DNA from: Streptoalloteichus tenebrarius
Lineage (GTDB): Bacteria > Actinomycetota > Actinomycetes > Mycobacteriales > Pseudonocardiaceae
Reading direction: 5' to 3'
Length of the DNA: 64,000 nt
Assembly: GCF_024171885.1 (NCBI RefSeq)
Contig: NZ_JAMTCP010000005.1
Location: 164,259-228,258 of the forward strand
In this document: positions 8,153 to 17,479 of the stretch, piece by piece
Layout of the letters: the number at the start of each line of letters is the position of its first letter
How positions within the stretch are numbered: position 1 is the first letter of the stretch
The notes under the pieces: model-generated
What the model was told of the DNA's origin: nothing
The model's input: the letters and a program-made list of their open reading frames with translations, nothing else
Databases searched by the model: none
Translations under genes and position numbers: made by a program

Positions 8153-9655
8153 ATGGGTTCCGTGGTCGTGGTGGGCGCCGGGCCGACCGGGCTGGCCCTG
8201 GCCGCCGAGCTGGCCGGCGCCGGCGTGGCCTGCCGCGTGCTGGAGAAGCGCGCCCGGCCCACGCCGTGGTCCCGCGCCTGCGGGGTGGAGCCGCGCACGC
8301 TGGAGCTGCTCGACCTGCGGGGCGGGGCGGCGGAACTGGTGGACCGGGGCCTGCCGTGGGCGCGTCAGCCGGTCGGCGACGGCAGGGCCTTCCTCGACTA
8401 CGGCCGGCTCGACACGCCCCACCCGTACATCCTGATCATCCCGCAGCACCGCACCGAGGAGGTGCTGGAGGCGCAGGCCGTCCGGGCCGGCGCGGAGATC
8501 GCGCGGGGAGCCCGCGTCGTGGACATGGCGCGGGACGACGACGCGGTCACGCTCACCGTGGCCGGGGAGGACCGGACGTGGACCGAGCGGGCGGACTACG
8601 TCGTGGGCTGCGACGGGGTCCGCAGCACGGTGCGGGAGCTGGCCGGCATCGGCTTCCACGGCCACGCCTACGAACAGTCCCTGGTCGTCGCCGACGTCCG
8701 GCTCCACCGACCGCCCGACCCCGAGGTGGACGCCAGGATCACCGGGCGCGGCATGGTGGCCGTCTTCCCGTTCGGGGACGGGCTGTACCGGCTCATCGTG
8801 CTCGACCGCGACCGGATGGCCGCGCCGGCGGACGAGCCGGTCACCGTGGCCGAGCTGCGGGACAGCGTGGTGACGATCTTCGGCTGGGACCTCGGGGTGC
8901 ACGACCCGTGGTGGATGTCCCGGTTCCGGTGCGCGGAGCGACAGGCCGAGCGGTACCGCCTCGGCCGGGTGCTGCTCGCCGGCGACGCCGCGCACACCCA
9001 CATGCCCTCCGGCGGCCAGGGCCTGCAACTGGGCGTCCAGGACGCGTTCAACCTCGGGTGGAAGCTCGCGGCCGAGGTCGCGGGCTGGGCCCCGCCCGGC
9101 CTGCTGGACAGCTACGAGCGGGAGCGCTGGCCGATCGCCGCGCGGATGCTGCGCCGGACCGAGCTGGCGTTCCGGTACGAGACCTCGTCCTCGTTGCCGG
9201 CCAGGGCGGTGCGGCGGATCGGCTACCTGCTCATGCGCTTCGGCCCGTTGCAGATGCCGGTGATCCGCCAGTTCGCCGGCTTCACCCTGCGCTACCCGCC
9301 CCCGCCCTCCGCGCCGCGCCACCGCCTGGTCGGCCGCCGGTTGCCCGACGCCCGGCTGCGCGCCGACCACGGCGTCGTCCGGCTGCTGGAGTTGTTCCGC
9401 CGACGCCGGTTCGTGCTGCTCGACCAGGGCGCGGGCGTCGAGGGGATCGCGTCGGCGTGGGCGGACCGGGTGGACGTCGTGCGCGCCACGGTGCTCGACG
9501 GCCGCCGGTGGCCGGACGTCGTCCTGTTCCGGCCGGACGCCTTCGTGGCGTGGGCCGGGTCGCGCTCGCGCCTCCACCGGCTGTCGGAGGCGCTGTCGAG
9601 TTGGTGCGGCGCCCCCTCGCCGCGCGCCACCGCCGACGTCGGCCGTCATCCCTGA
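8153..9655 (+). CDS. FAD-dependent aromatic-type monooxygenase
   Basis: 500 aa. The Rossmann GxGxxG reads VVVGAGPTGLALAAELAGAG at the N-terminus, and the second FAD motif is LLAGDAAHTHMPSGGQGLQL near residue 275, followed by QDAFNLGWKLA. This is the group A flavin hydroxylase architecture (PheA/UbiH/rifampicin-monooxygenase-like), which inserts one oxygen atom using NAD(P)H and O2. The C-terminal third resembles the thioredoxin-like tail of the phenol-hydroxylase branch. A strong GAGGAGGAGC site precedes the ATG. It stands alone on the plus strand next to the moeA relic; the following oxidoreductase is 78 bp away and could be co-transcribed. Substrate unknown (polyketide or antibiotic tailoring are options). 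Confidence 0.9.
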   Translation: MGSVVVVGAGPTGLALAAELAGAGVACRVLEKRARPTPWSRACGVEPRTLELLDLRGGAAELVDRGLPWARQPVGDGRAFLDYGRLDTPHPYILIIPQHRTEEVLEAQAVRAGAEIARGARVVDMARDDDAVTLTVAGEDRTWTERADYVVGCDGVRSTVRELAGIGFHGHAYEQSLVVADVRLHRPPDPEVDARITGRGMVAVFPFGDGLYRLIVLDRDRMAAPADEPVTVAELRDSVVTIFGWDLGVHDPWWMSRFRCAERQAERYRLGRVLLAGDAAHTHMPSGGQGLQLGVQDAFNLGWKLAAEVAGWAPPGLLDSYERERWPIAARMLRRTELAFRYETSSSLPARAVRRIGYLLMRFGPLQMPVIRQFAGFTLRYPPPPSAPRHRLVGRRLPDARLRADHGVVRLLELFRRRRFVLLDQGAGVEGIASAWADRVDVVRATVLDGRRWPDVVLFRPDAFVAWAGSRSRLHRLSEALSSWCGAPSPRATADVGRHP

Positions 9656-9711
9656 CGCGGGCCGCCTTGGCGCGGGCCGCCTTGGCGTGGGCCGCCCTGA
9701 CGTGGGCCGCC
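9652..9711 (+). repeat. 15-bp tandem repeat spanning the monooxygenase stop codon
   Basis: Four 15-bp units sharing the core gcgggccgcc or gtgggccgcc start at 9652, so the first unit contains the TGA stop of the monooxygenase. It fills most of the 78-bp gap to the next gene. Confidence 0.85.
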
Positions 9712-9733
9712 GTCCCCACCGCACCTCGACCGA

Positions 9734-10399
9734 GTGATCGGGACGCGCGGAGCGGTCGCCGATAGCGCTCCTGTGATCGTGAGTCGCGCCTCCTCCGGCG
9801 CTCCCGAGTCCCCCGTCGGTTCCATCGACCCGGCCGACCCGGTCGGACCTGACGACAGGGCGGTGAGCTGGCGGCGGTTCGCGGACGAGGCACCCGAGCT
9901 GGCCACGGCGGTCCGCGCCCGACTGCTCGCGGCCAAGCACCACGTGTTGGCCACCCTGCGCCGCGACGGCGCGCCGAGGGTCAGCGGCACCGAGGTCGAC
10001 TTCCACGGCCCCGACCTCGTGCTCGGCTCGATGTGGGGCGCCGTCAAGGCCAGGGACCTGCGCAGGGACGGCCGCTACGCCCTGCACGCGAACCCGGGGG
10101 ACGGCTCGATGCGGGGCGGTGACGCCAAGGTCGCCGGCCTCGCCGTCGAGGTGCGGGACCAGGAGGAGCTGCGGTCCTTCGCCGAGGCGGCCGAGCCGCT
10201 CCAGCCGTTCCAGCTCTTCCGCCTGCTGCTGACCGAGGCCGTGCTCACCACGCCCGCGCCCGACGGGCAGCACATCGTGATCGAGTGGTGGCGGCCGGGC
10301 GAGCCGGTGGCGCGGTTCGCCCGCTACCCGAGCTACCCGCCCCGGCGGATCGACGGGGGCGGGGCCGCCACCGCCGGCGGGGCCGAGCCGTCGTCCTGA
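9734..10399 (+). CDS. Pyridoxamine-5'-phosphate-oxidase-like (FDOR split-barrel) protein
   Basis: 221 aa from a GTG at 9734; in-frame GTGs at 9773 and 9779 are equally plausible because the first ~30 residues are low-complexity. The split beta-barrel core is visible: ELATAVRARLLAAKHHVLATLRRDGAPRVSGTEVDF, then DLVLGSMWGAVKARDLRRDGRYALHANP. Members bind FMN or F420 and reduce small molecules, or act as general stress flavoproteins. There is no catalytic signature that decides between cofactors. Downstream of the FAD monooxygenase and on the same strand. Confidence 0.8.
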   Translation: MIGTRGAVADSAPVIVSRASSGAPESPVGSIDPADPVGPDDRAVSWRRFADEAPELATAVRARLLAAKHHVLATLRRDGAPRVSGTEVDFHGPDLVLGSMWGAVKARDLRRDGRYALHANPGDGSMRGGDAKVAGLAVEVRDQEELRSFAEAAEPLQPFQLFRLLLTEAVLTTPAPDGQHIVIEWWRPGEPVARFARYPSYPPRRIDGGGAATAGGAEPSS

Positions 10400-10547
10400 T
10401 CCCGCCGTCTCCTGATCCCCGCGGCCCTTCGACTGTCCACAGTGGACGTCACCGTCGCCCGATCTCCGTTGCCCGGACGAGTGAAGTCCCGGCGCGCCGC
10501 GCCGGATTTGCCGTCGGAGGTCGCTCCGGCTCGCCCACGCTGGGGGC

Positions 10548-13064
10548 ATGGTGGGCGCTGGCGAGGAACCACGGACCCTCTCCCGGAGAGCGATGCTGGG
10601 CGCGGCCGGCGGGGCCCTCGCCGGCGGGGCGCTGACGCACCTGGCCCCGTCCGCCAGTCCGGCCCCGTCGGCGGACCCCCTTCCCCCCGGCGGCTCCGGC
10701 CGGTCGCCGGGCGTGCCGGGGGAGCCGAACGCCGCGCTGGCCCTGCTGTGGTGGGGCGAGCAACGCCAGGTGTGGACGCCGATCGGCTGGAAGGACCACC
10801 TGTTCCGGTTCAACGTCCTGTACGACGGCACCGTCCTGTGCGAGCCGGGACCGGCGTGGGCCGCCAAGCCCAACGTCGAGCCGTACCGGGACCGGAACTT
10901 CCAGCTCGGGTTCGTGCCGTGGCCGAACGGGATCGCGCCCGCGTTGCCCGACCGGCACTACTACCTCTACCGCGAGGACATGGGCGTCGGCCTCCAGGGC
11001 TGGGACCGGGCGCACGTGGCCCCCGTGCTGTGGACCGAGCACCGCCTCCAGGAGGGGCTGGTGTTCCGGCAGTGGATGTTCGCGCACATCCCCGGCGGCA
11101 AGGACGTCCAGACCGCCGTCGAGCCCCTGTACGCCTGGATCAGGCTGTCGGTGGAGCACGTCGACGAACGGCACGCGCCCGCCAGCTTCCCCATGGCCGT
11201 CCGGTTGAGCCGGCGGTACGTGTTCCACGAGGCCCCCTACCTGTTCCAGGACGGGGTCGTGTTGCAGGCCAGGCCGGAGCGGGCGCCGCTGGAGGAGAGC
11301 AGGGGAGAGCTGCTGCACGCGCAGACCTCGCAGGTCGACGACGACGGGAGCGGGGGAGGGGGCGGCGAGGTCGTCCACGTCCTGAACCAGGCCGACGAGG
11401 TGCGGCTGGTCGCCGGGCCGGCCCCTGCCGGGTCGGTCGTCTTCGGCCCCGGCGCGGCCGACGGGATCTTCAACCTCGCCGTCACGCTCCCCGCCCGGCG
11501 CGGCGCGCGGGTCGACCTGCTCCTGCCGATGCTGCCGACCGCCCGCGCCGACGTCGACGCCGAACTGGCCCTCGGCTACGACCGCGCCCTGGCCGAGGCG
11601 GACGCCTACTGGGCGCCCCCGCGGGACGTCGCCTCGATCACCACGCCGGAGCCGCTGGTCAACGAGGTGTTCCTGCGCAGCCCCTCCTTCGCCGAGGTGA
11701 TCGCCGAACGGAGCCCGGAGAACGGCGTCCCCACATTCCTCACCGGCTCCTTCGCCTACGACGTCCTGTACACCACGCCGACCTCGATGGTCGCCCACAT
11801 GTTCCTCGACCCGTTGGGCTGGCACGAGGTCGTGGACCGGCACCTGGAGGTCTACCGCCACACGCAGGGCGGCGAGCGCGCGCCGGGGCCGGCCTACCCC
11901 CAGCACCCCGGCTACTTCGCCAGCCCCGGCTACCTCCGCGCCTACGACTGGCTCACCGACCACGGCGCGGTCCTGCTCGCGGTCGCGACGCACGCGCTGC
12001 TCAGCGGCGACGAGGACTTCGTCGCCCGCTGGCGGGAGCCCGTGGTGGCCGGCTGCGAGTTCCTCAGGGACGTCTGCGCGATCACCGACCACGAGGGCGT
12101 CAAGGGACTCATGCCGCCCGGCGTCGCCAACGACGAGCTGACCGTCGTCCAGGCAGTCTCCACGCAGGCGTGGAACTACAAGGGGCTCACCACCGCCGTG
12201 CGCATGCTGCGCCGGTACGGGCACCCCAGGGCCGAGGAGTTCGCCGCCTTCGCCGAGCGGTTCCGGCAGACCTTCGTCGACGCCTTCCGGAAGCTGTGCG
12301 CGGCCGCGCCGACCTGGACCGCGCCCGACGGGACCCGACACCCGGTGCCCCAGGTCAGCTTCACGCCCAAGCCGGACAACATCTTCCACGAGGCGTTCAT
12401 GCTCGACAGCGGGCCGCTGGTGCTGGTGTGGGCCGGCCTGCTGCCCGCCGGCGACGAGCTGATGGCCTCCTGCCGCGAGTACTTCCGCGTCGGGCCCAAC
12501 ACCCGGCTGCTCGGCCCCAGGACCAACCCCATCGCCCGTCCCGTGCTCATCCACGAGATCTCGTCCTGCGAGCCCTGCTATAGCTGGAACATCGTCCACT
12601 CCTGGCAGCTCGGGGAGCGCGAGCGGTTCCTGGAGGGCATGTACAGCCTGCTCGTCGCCGGGATCTCCCCGCACACGTTCATCTCCAACGAGCACCGGCA
12701 CGGCGTCTACGGGAACCTGTTCACCCACCCGCTGCTGACCTGGTGCGTCCGGCTCGCCGTGGTGGACGACGAGATCGCCCCCGACGAGCTGCACCTGCTC
12801 CGGCTGTGCCCGCTGGCGTGGGTCGCCGCCGACACCGAGACGGCCTTCGAGCGGATCGCCACGCTGTTCGGCCCGGTCTCCCTGCGGTTCCGGCTGGCCC
12901 CCGACCACCGGACGCTCACCGTGTCCTACCAGGGGCGGTGGCGGACCCCGCCGAAGGCCGTGGCGGTGCACGCGCCGCCCGTGCCGGGCCTGACCACGAT
13001 GAAGATCAACGGCCACGCCCACCGCGTCACGCCGGGGCAGCCGGTGCGGCTGCCCCCGTCCTGA
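10548..13064 (+). CDS. Tat-exported six-hairpin glycosidase-like protein
   Basis: 838 aa. Residues 12-18 read SRRAMLG followed by an Ala/Gly-rich hydrophobic stretch, a twin-arginine type signal, so export in folded form is likely. The mature part begins with a beta-rich domain (WWGEQRQVWTPIGWKDHLFRFNV), and the second half has the aromatic-rich pattern of (alpha/alpha)6 barrel glycosidases: SFAYDVLYTTPTSM, HPGYFASPGYLRAYDWLTDHGA, QAWNYKGLTTAVRMLRRYG, HEISSCEPCYSWNIVHSW. This resembles the trehalase/glucoamylase/MGH superfamily, but I cannot assign a GH family or substrate. The ATG at 10548 follows CTGGGGGC. It is monocistronic, upstream of the metE riboswitch. Confidence 0.72.
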   Translation: MVGAGEEPRTLSRRAMLGAAGGALAGGALTHLAPSASPAPSADPLPPGGSGRSPGVPGEPNAALALLWWGEQRQVWTPIGWKDHLFRFNVLYDGTVLCEPGPAWAAKPNVEPYRDRNFQLGFVPWPNGIAPALPDRHYYLYREDMGVGLQGWDRAHVAPVLWTEHRLQEGLVFRQWMFAHIPGGKDVQTAVEPLYAWIRLSVEHVDERHAPASFPMAVRLSRRYVFHEAPYLFQDGVVLQARPERAPLEESRGELLHAQTSQVDDDGSGGGGGEVVHVLNQADEVRLVAGPAPAGSVVFGPGAADGIFNLAVTLPARRGARVDLLLPMLPTARADVDAELALGYDRALAEADAYWAPPRDVASITTPEPLVNEVFLRSPSFAEVIAERSPENGVPTFLTGSFAYDVLYTTPTSMVAHMFLDPLGWHEVVDRHLEVYRHTQGGERAPGPAYPQHPGYFASPGYLRAYDWLTDHGAVLLAVATHALLSGDEDFVARWREPVVAGCEFLRDVCAITDHEGVKGLMPPGVANDELTVVQAVSTQAWNYKGLTTAVRMLRRYGHPRAEEFAAFAERFRQTFVDAFRKLCAAAPTWTAPDGTRHPVPQVSFTPKPDNIFHEAFMLDSGPLVLVWAGLLPAGDELMASCREYFRVGPNTRLLGPRTNPIARPVLIHEISSCEPCYSWNIVHSWQLGERERFLEGMYSLLVAGISPHTFISNEHRHGVYGNLFTHPLLTWCVRLAVVDDEIAPDELHLLRLCPLAWVAADTETAFERIATLFGPVSLRFRLAPDHRTLTVSYQGRWRTPPKAVAVHAPPVPGLTTMKINGHAHRVTPGQPVRLPPS

Positions 13065-13179
13065 CCGGCGGCGCGGCCCCCGGTGCGGCGGAGGCGGGCG
13101 AGGGAACCGGCGCTCCTGTCCCACTCCCTGGTCCGTGCTCCGGTCGGCGGGTGGCGGACGCGGCCGTCGTGGGTAGGGT

Positions 13180-13400
13180 CGGCGTCGCGGTGGGTTCGCC
13201 CGACCAGCCAGGTCGGGCGTCGCAAGAGGGAACCCGGTGCGAGTCCGGGACTGCCCCGCAGCGGTGAGCGGGAACGACCGCCGTCATGAGCACTGGGCGC
13301 CACGCGGCGCCTGGGAAGCGACGGCCAGTAGGTCCGCCGGTCGAGGCCGGCGGGTGCCCGCGAGTCCGAAGACCTGCCCCCGCCCGCGTGCCGACGGCAC
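13180..13400 (+). promoter_or_regulatory. Cobalamin (B12) riboswitch controlling metE
   Basis: The leader carries the conserved aptamer core: GGGAACCCGGTGCGAGTCCG, then GGACTGCCCCGCAGCGGT, and near the 3' side the B12-box-like AGTCCGAAGACCTGCC (about 13363-13378). Adenosylcobalamin binding is expected to shut off metE, so the B12-independent methionine synthase is made only when B12 is short. Outer boundaries are approximate. The segment 13380-13530 would be the expression platform. Confidence 0.93.
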
Positions 13401-13530
13401 GCGGTGGTCCGTGGCCTCGCGGGAGGGCCGACCGGACGCCGTGCCCGGCCGTGCGCGCGCCGGGCCGACGCCGCCGTCCCCACCGCCCGGCCCCGGCCGC
13501 GATGGCACTGCCTCGAGCGGAAGGGACGCC

Positions 13531-15825
13531 ATGAAGTCGACCATCCTCGGTTATCCCCGCATCGGCCCGCGCCGCGAGCTGAAGCGCGCGGTGGAGCGGT
13601 ACTGGGCGGGCGGGATCGACGAGCGCGAGCTGACGGCCACCGCCGCCGAGCTGCGCCGCTCCTGCTGGCGGCAGCTCAGGGACGCGGGGCTGGACGAGAT
13701 CCCGTCCGGCACGTTCTCCTTCTACGACCACGTCCTCGACACGGCGGTGTTGTTCGACGCCGTGCCCGAGCGGTACCGGAGGCTGGGCCTCGGCCGGTTG
13801 GACACCACCTTCGCCATGGCCAGGGGCACCAACGAGGTGGCCCCGCTGGAGATGACGAAGTGGTTCGACACCAACTACCACTACGTCGTGCCGGAGATCG
13901 GACCGGAGACGGTGTTCCGCCTGGCCGGCCGGACCCCGCTCGCCGAGGTCGCCGAGGCTCGCGAGGTGGGCGTGGACCCGCGTCCCGTGCTGCTGGGACC
14001 GGTCACGTTCCTGCTGCTGAGCACCGCCTCGCCGGGCGCGGAGCCGGGCTTCCGCCCGCTGGACCGGCTCGACGACCTGGTGGAGCGGTACGCCGAGCTG
14101 CTGGGCGAGCTGGCCGAGGCCGGCGTCGGGTGGGTGCAGCTCGACGAGCCCGCGTTGGTCGCGGACCGCACCCCCGAGGAGCTGGCCGCGGTCGAGCGCG
14201 CCTACCGCCGACTGGGCGGCCTCGCCACCCGGCCCCGCCTCCTGGTGGCCACGTACTTCGGCGAGCTGGGCGCGGCGCTGCCCGTGCTGGCCAGGGCGCC
14301 GATCGAGGCGGTCGGCCTCGACCTGGTGGCGGGGCGGGACAACCTCCGCCGGCTCGCCGACGAGGGCGGCCTCGGTGACAAGGTCCTCGTGGCCGGGGTG
14401 GTGGACGGGCGCAACGTGTGGCGGACGGACCTGCGGGGTGCGCTGTCGGTCTGTGTCTCGGCGCTCGGCCTGTGCCGGGAGCTGGTGGTCGGCACCTCGT
14501 GCTCGCTGCTGCACGTGCCCCACGACCTCGACCTGGAGTTGTCCGGCGAGCCGACCGGACTGGACCCGTCGCTGCGCCCGTGGCTGGCCTTCGCCCGGCA
14601 GAAGGTGGACGAGGTCGTGGTGCTGGCGAGGGCGTTGCGGGAGGGGCCCGCCGTGGTCTCCGCGCAACTGAACGACAACGACGCGGCGTTGCGCGCCAGG
14701 AGGAACACCGACTGGGCGCGGGTGCCCGAGGTGCGGCGCAGGGTGGCCGCCCTGCGCCCCGAGGACGCGCGGCGGTCCACGCCCCGCGAGGAGCGCGTGC
14801 GGCGGCAACGCGAGGTGCTCGGCCTGCCCCTGCTGCCGACCACGACCATCGGCTCCTTCCCGCAGACCAAAGAGATCCGCGCGGCCAGGGCCGGGGTGCG
14901 CTCCGGCCGCGTCACGCCGGAGGAGTACGAGCGCCGCATGCGCGCCGAGATCGACCGCGCCGTGGCGGTGCAGGAGGAGATCGGGCTGGACGTCGTGGTG
15001 CACGGCGAGCCGGAGCGCAACGACATGGTCCAGTACTTCGCCGAGCGGCTGGTGGGCTTCGCGTCCACCGAGCACGGGTGGGTGCAGTCCTACGGCACGC
15101 GGTGCGTGCGTCCGCCGATCATCTACGGCGACGTGTCGCGGCCGGAGCCGATCACCGTGGAGTGGGCCCGGTACGCGCGGAGCCGGACCAGCCGCCCGGT
15201 CAAGGGGATGCTGACCGGCCCGGTGACCATGGTGCAGTGGTCGTTCGTCCGCGACGACCAGCCCAGGGCGGAGACCGCGAAGCAGGTCGCGTTGGCGTTG
15301 CGGGACGAGGTCGCCGACCTGGAGGCGGCCGGGATCGGCGTCATCCAGGTCGACGAGCCGGCGCTGCGCGAGGGCCTGCCGCCGAGGGCGGAGCACCGGG
15401 CGGAGTACCTGGACTGGGCGGTCACCGCCTTCCGGCTGGCCACCAGCGGGGTGCGCGCGGAGACCCAGATCCACACGCACATGTGCTACTCGGAGTTCGG
15501 GGAGATCATCGACGCGATCGAGGACCTCGACGCCGACGTGACCACGGTGGAGGCCGCCCGCTCCGGGATGCGGCTGGTCGCCGACCTGGGCGCGTACCGG
15601 GGCGAGATCGGGCCGGGCGTGTACGACATCCACTCGCCCCGGGTGCCCTCGGTGGACGAGATCGAGGCCGACCTGCGGCGGGTGCTGGAGGTCGTGGACG
15701 CCCGGCGCGTCTGGGTCAATCCGGACTGTGGCCTGAAGACCAGGGACTACCCGGAGGTGACGGCGGCGTTGCGGAACATGGTGGCCGCGGCGGAGCGGCT
15801 GCGCGCGGAAATCACCGTCCACTGA
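13531..15825 (+). CDS. metE: Cobalamin-independent methionine synthase
   Basis: 764 aa, normal MetE length. Transfers the methyl group of 5-methyltetrahydropteroyl-triglutamate to homocysteine. N-terminal half: GYPRIGPRRELKRAVERYW. The catalytic C-terminal half has the zinc ligands His650 and Cys652 (in HTHMCYSEF), Glu674 and Cys733 (in NPDCGLKTR). The ATG at 13531 follows AAGGGACG. The upstream cobalamin riboswitch shows that the organism also has, or takes up, B12 and probably owns a MetH elsewhere. Confidence 0.97.
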   Translation: MKSTILGYPRIGPRRELKRAVERYWAGGIDERELTATAAELRRSCWRQLRDAGLDEIPSGTFSFYDHVLDTAVLFDAVPERYRRLGLGRLDTTFAMARGTNEVAPLEMTKWFDTNYHYVVPEIGPETVFRLAGRTPLAEVAEAREVGVDPRPVLLGPVTFLLLSTASPGAEPGFRPLDRLDDLVERYAELLGELAEAGVGWVQLDEPALVADRTPEELAAVERAYRRLGGLATRPRLLVATYFGELGAALPVLARAPIEAVGLDLVAGRDNLRRLADEGGLGDKVLVAGVVDGRNVWRTDLRGALSVCVSALGLCRELVVGTSCSLLHVPHDLDLELSGEPTGLDPSLRPWLAFARQKVDEVVVLARALREGPAVVSAQLNDNDAALRARRNTDWARVPEVRRRVAALRPEDARRSTPREERVRRQREVLGLPLLPTTTIGSFPQTKEIRAARAGVRSGRVTPEEYERRMRAEIDRAVAVQEEIGLDVVVHGEPERNDMVQYFAERLVGFASTEHGWVQSYGTRCVRPPIIYGDVSRPEPITVEWARYARSRTSRPVKGMLTGPVTMVQWSFVRDDQPRAETAKQVALALRDEVADLEAAGIGVIQVDEPALREGLPPRAEHRAEYLDWAVTAFRLATSGVRAETQIHTHMCYSEFGEIIDAIEDLDADVTTVEAARSGMRLVADLGAYRGEIGPGVYDIHSPRVPSVDEIEADLRRVLEVVDARRVWVNPDCGLKTRDYPEVTAALRNMVAAAERLRAEITVH

Positions 15826-15832
15826 GGACAGT

Positions 15833-15865
15833 GGTGGGTGGGGCGGTGCTGCCGCCCCACCCACC
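15833..15865 (+). terminator. Hairpin terminator between metE and the ABC permease
   Basis: Perfect 14-bp stem, GGTGGGTGGGGCGG at 15833-15846 paired with 15852-15865, 5-nt loop. Situated between convergent genes, so it can serve both directions. Confidence 0.8.
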
Positions 15866-15908
15866 GCGGTTCCTTACCTTCTCTGGAAGGGGAATGGTCG
15901 ACGTTCGG

Positions 15909-16559
15909 TCACTCGCGTCGACGGCCGAGGACCAGGACGACGGCCGACGCGGCGGCCAGCATCGCGACGGCGACCACCGTGAGTCCGATGAGGACGGTCG
16001 GCCGGTCGGTCGCCGTGTTGGTGCCCAGCAGCCGCAACGTCGCGGGCACCGGCGAGACCCACTCGCCCAGCAGCGCCAGCAGCACCAGGGCGCACCCGAC
16101 GAGCGACGCGGTGCCGACCCGGGACACGAGCGGGCGCCCGCACAACAGGCCGACCGCGACGCCGACGACGCCACAGGTCAGGTGGGCCACGGCCCCCGCG
16201 CCGAACTCGGCGAGGGACGCCCGCCCGTGCGCGACCTGCGGCCACAGCAGGGAGATCGCGGTGACCGCCGCGGTGTAGAGCAGACAGGCCGCCGTCTCGG
16301 CGACGAGCACCCGCACGGGACCGCCGGCGGTGACCTGCGTGACGGCCCGTTGCTCGGGTGTCTCGACGCCGCGCGCGGCGATCGTGAACCAGGCCGTGAC
16401 CGGGACGAGCAGGCCGGCGGTCAGGACGTAGGCCGGCAACGCCGGGCCGGCGTCCCCGGTGTACAGCATCGCGAGCACCGCCAACAGGACCAGCGTCGGC
16501 GGCAGGTACCGCTGGCTGAGGCCCACGTGCGCGAGGACGTAGCGGACGAGGGCGGTCAC
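15909..16559 (-). CDS. ABC-type membrane protein partner of the upstream ATPase
   Basis: 216 aa, GTG at 16559 overlapping the ATPase stop by four bases (GTGA). It is almost entirely hydrophobic with about six predicted helices, e.g. YLPPTLVLLAVLAMLYTG, PAYVLTAGLLVPVTAWFTIA and the C-terminal VLIGLTVVAVAMLAAASAVV, then a basic RRRE end. No soluble domain. No family signature was recognised, but translational coupling makes it the membrane half of a two-gene ABC system of the bacteriocin/lantibiotic immunity or small-molecule export style. Substrate unknown. Confidence 0.75.
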   Translation of the reverse strand: MTALVRYVLAHVGLSQRYLPPTLVLLAVLAMLYTGDAGPALPAYVLTAGLLVPVTAWFTIAARGVETPEQRAVTQVTAGGPVRVLVAETAACLLYTAAVTAISLLWPQVAHGRASLAEFGAGAVAHLTCGVVGVAVGLLCGRPLVSRVGTASLVGCALVLLALLGEWVSPVPATLRLLGTNTATDRPTVLIGLTVVAVAMLAAASAVVLVLGRRRE

Positions 16560-17479
16560 GGCTGGCCCCCGTCGTTCTCGGGGAGCGACGCGACCTCGTG
16601 CACCGACCATCCCCGGCGCAGCGCCTCGGCGAGCAGGGTGTCCGTGTGCTCGCGCGACACCCGCAGCCGGACCAGATCCGGATCGGGGGCGGCGTCGCCG
16701 TCGGTCGCGTCGGCTCCCTCCTCCCACGGGACGGCTCCCGGCCAGCTCTCCCAGGTGCCGCTTTCCCTGCCGGTCCGGCGAAGGCGGACGCTGACAGCGG
16801 GAGCGGTGGGGGCAGTCGACACGGCGGGGACGGCGGCCGGATTCTCCGTCGGTGACGGGGAAGGAGGGTCCTCGCGGACGGCCTGCCCGTCCGTCACGCG
16901 CACCACCGCGTCGATCGCGGAGGGGGCGAGGGCGTTGGTGTGGTCGGTCACCACGACCGCCGCGCCCTCCTGCCGCGCCTCGGCGACGACCTCCGCCAGC
17001 ACCCCGTGCGCGGCGGCGTCCAGACCGGACCACGGCTCGTCCAGCACCAGCAGTTCCGGGGGGACCAGGAACGCCTGCGCCAGCGCGACCTTCTGCCGGT
17101 TCCCCTTCGACAGCGCCCGCAACGGCCCGTCGGGGTCGCCCCGCACCCCGAACCGCTCCCAGAGCCACTCGACCCGCCGGGCCGCGCGCGAGGCGCCCAG
17201 CCCTCGGAGCCGGGCCATGTGCCGGAGGTAGGCGTGGCCGGACATCCCGCCCTGCGCCGGGAACTGCTCCGGGACGTAGGCCACCCGCCGGGGCCGGTCC
17301 AGGACCCGTCCCGTCGTGGGCGGCGAGATCCCGGCGACGACCCGCAGCAGGGTGGACTTGCCGGCCCCGTTCGTCCCGCGCACCGCCGTGACCTCGCCGG
17401 CCGGCAGGGACAGCGTCACCCCGGACAGCACCCACGGTCCCCGGCCGAAACGTTTGCCGACCGCGACGAGCCGCACCAC
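16556..17479 (-). CDS. ABC transporter ATP-binding protein
   Basis: 307 aa from the GTG at 17479, chosen because a GGGAGGG site lies 8 bases upstream; a TTG at 17512 would add 11 residues. Walker A is GTNGAGKST (about residues 36-44), the signature is LSKGNRQKVALAQAF (a variant of LSGGQ with Lys and Asn), and Walker B is ELLVLDEPWSGLDAAA. After the ATPase core (about 1-210) there is an extra ~95-residue C-terminal extension, proline-rich then containing a small domain (SREHTDTLLAEALRRGWSVHEVASL). Coupled to the membrane partner just downstream. Confidence 0.9.
   Translation of the reverse strand: MVRLVAVGKRFGRGPWVLSGVTLSLPAGEVTAVRGTNGAGKSTLLRVVAGISPPTTGRVLDRPRRVAYVPEQFPAQGGMSGHAYLRHMARLRGLGASRAARRVEWLWERFGVRGDPDGPLRALSKGNRQKVALAQAFLVPPELLVLDEPWSGLDAAAHGVLAEVVAEARQEGAAVVVTDHTNALAPSAIDAVVRVTDGQAVREDPPSPSPTENPAAVPAVSTAPTAPAVSVRLRRTGRESGTWESWPGAVPWEEGADATDGDAAPDPDLVRLRVSREHTDTLLAEALRRGWSVHEVASLPENDGGQP

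Noticed and set aside
8021-10873. A 950-aa minus-strand open frame
   Set aside because: It runs antisense through the monooxygenase and the PNPOx-like gene, with no domain.
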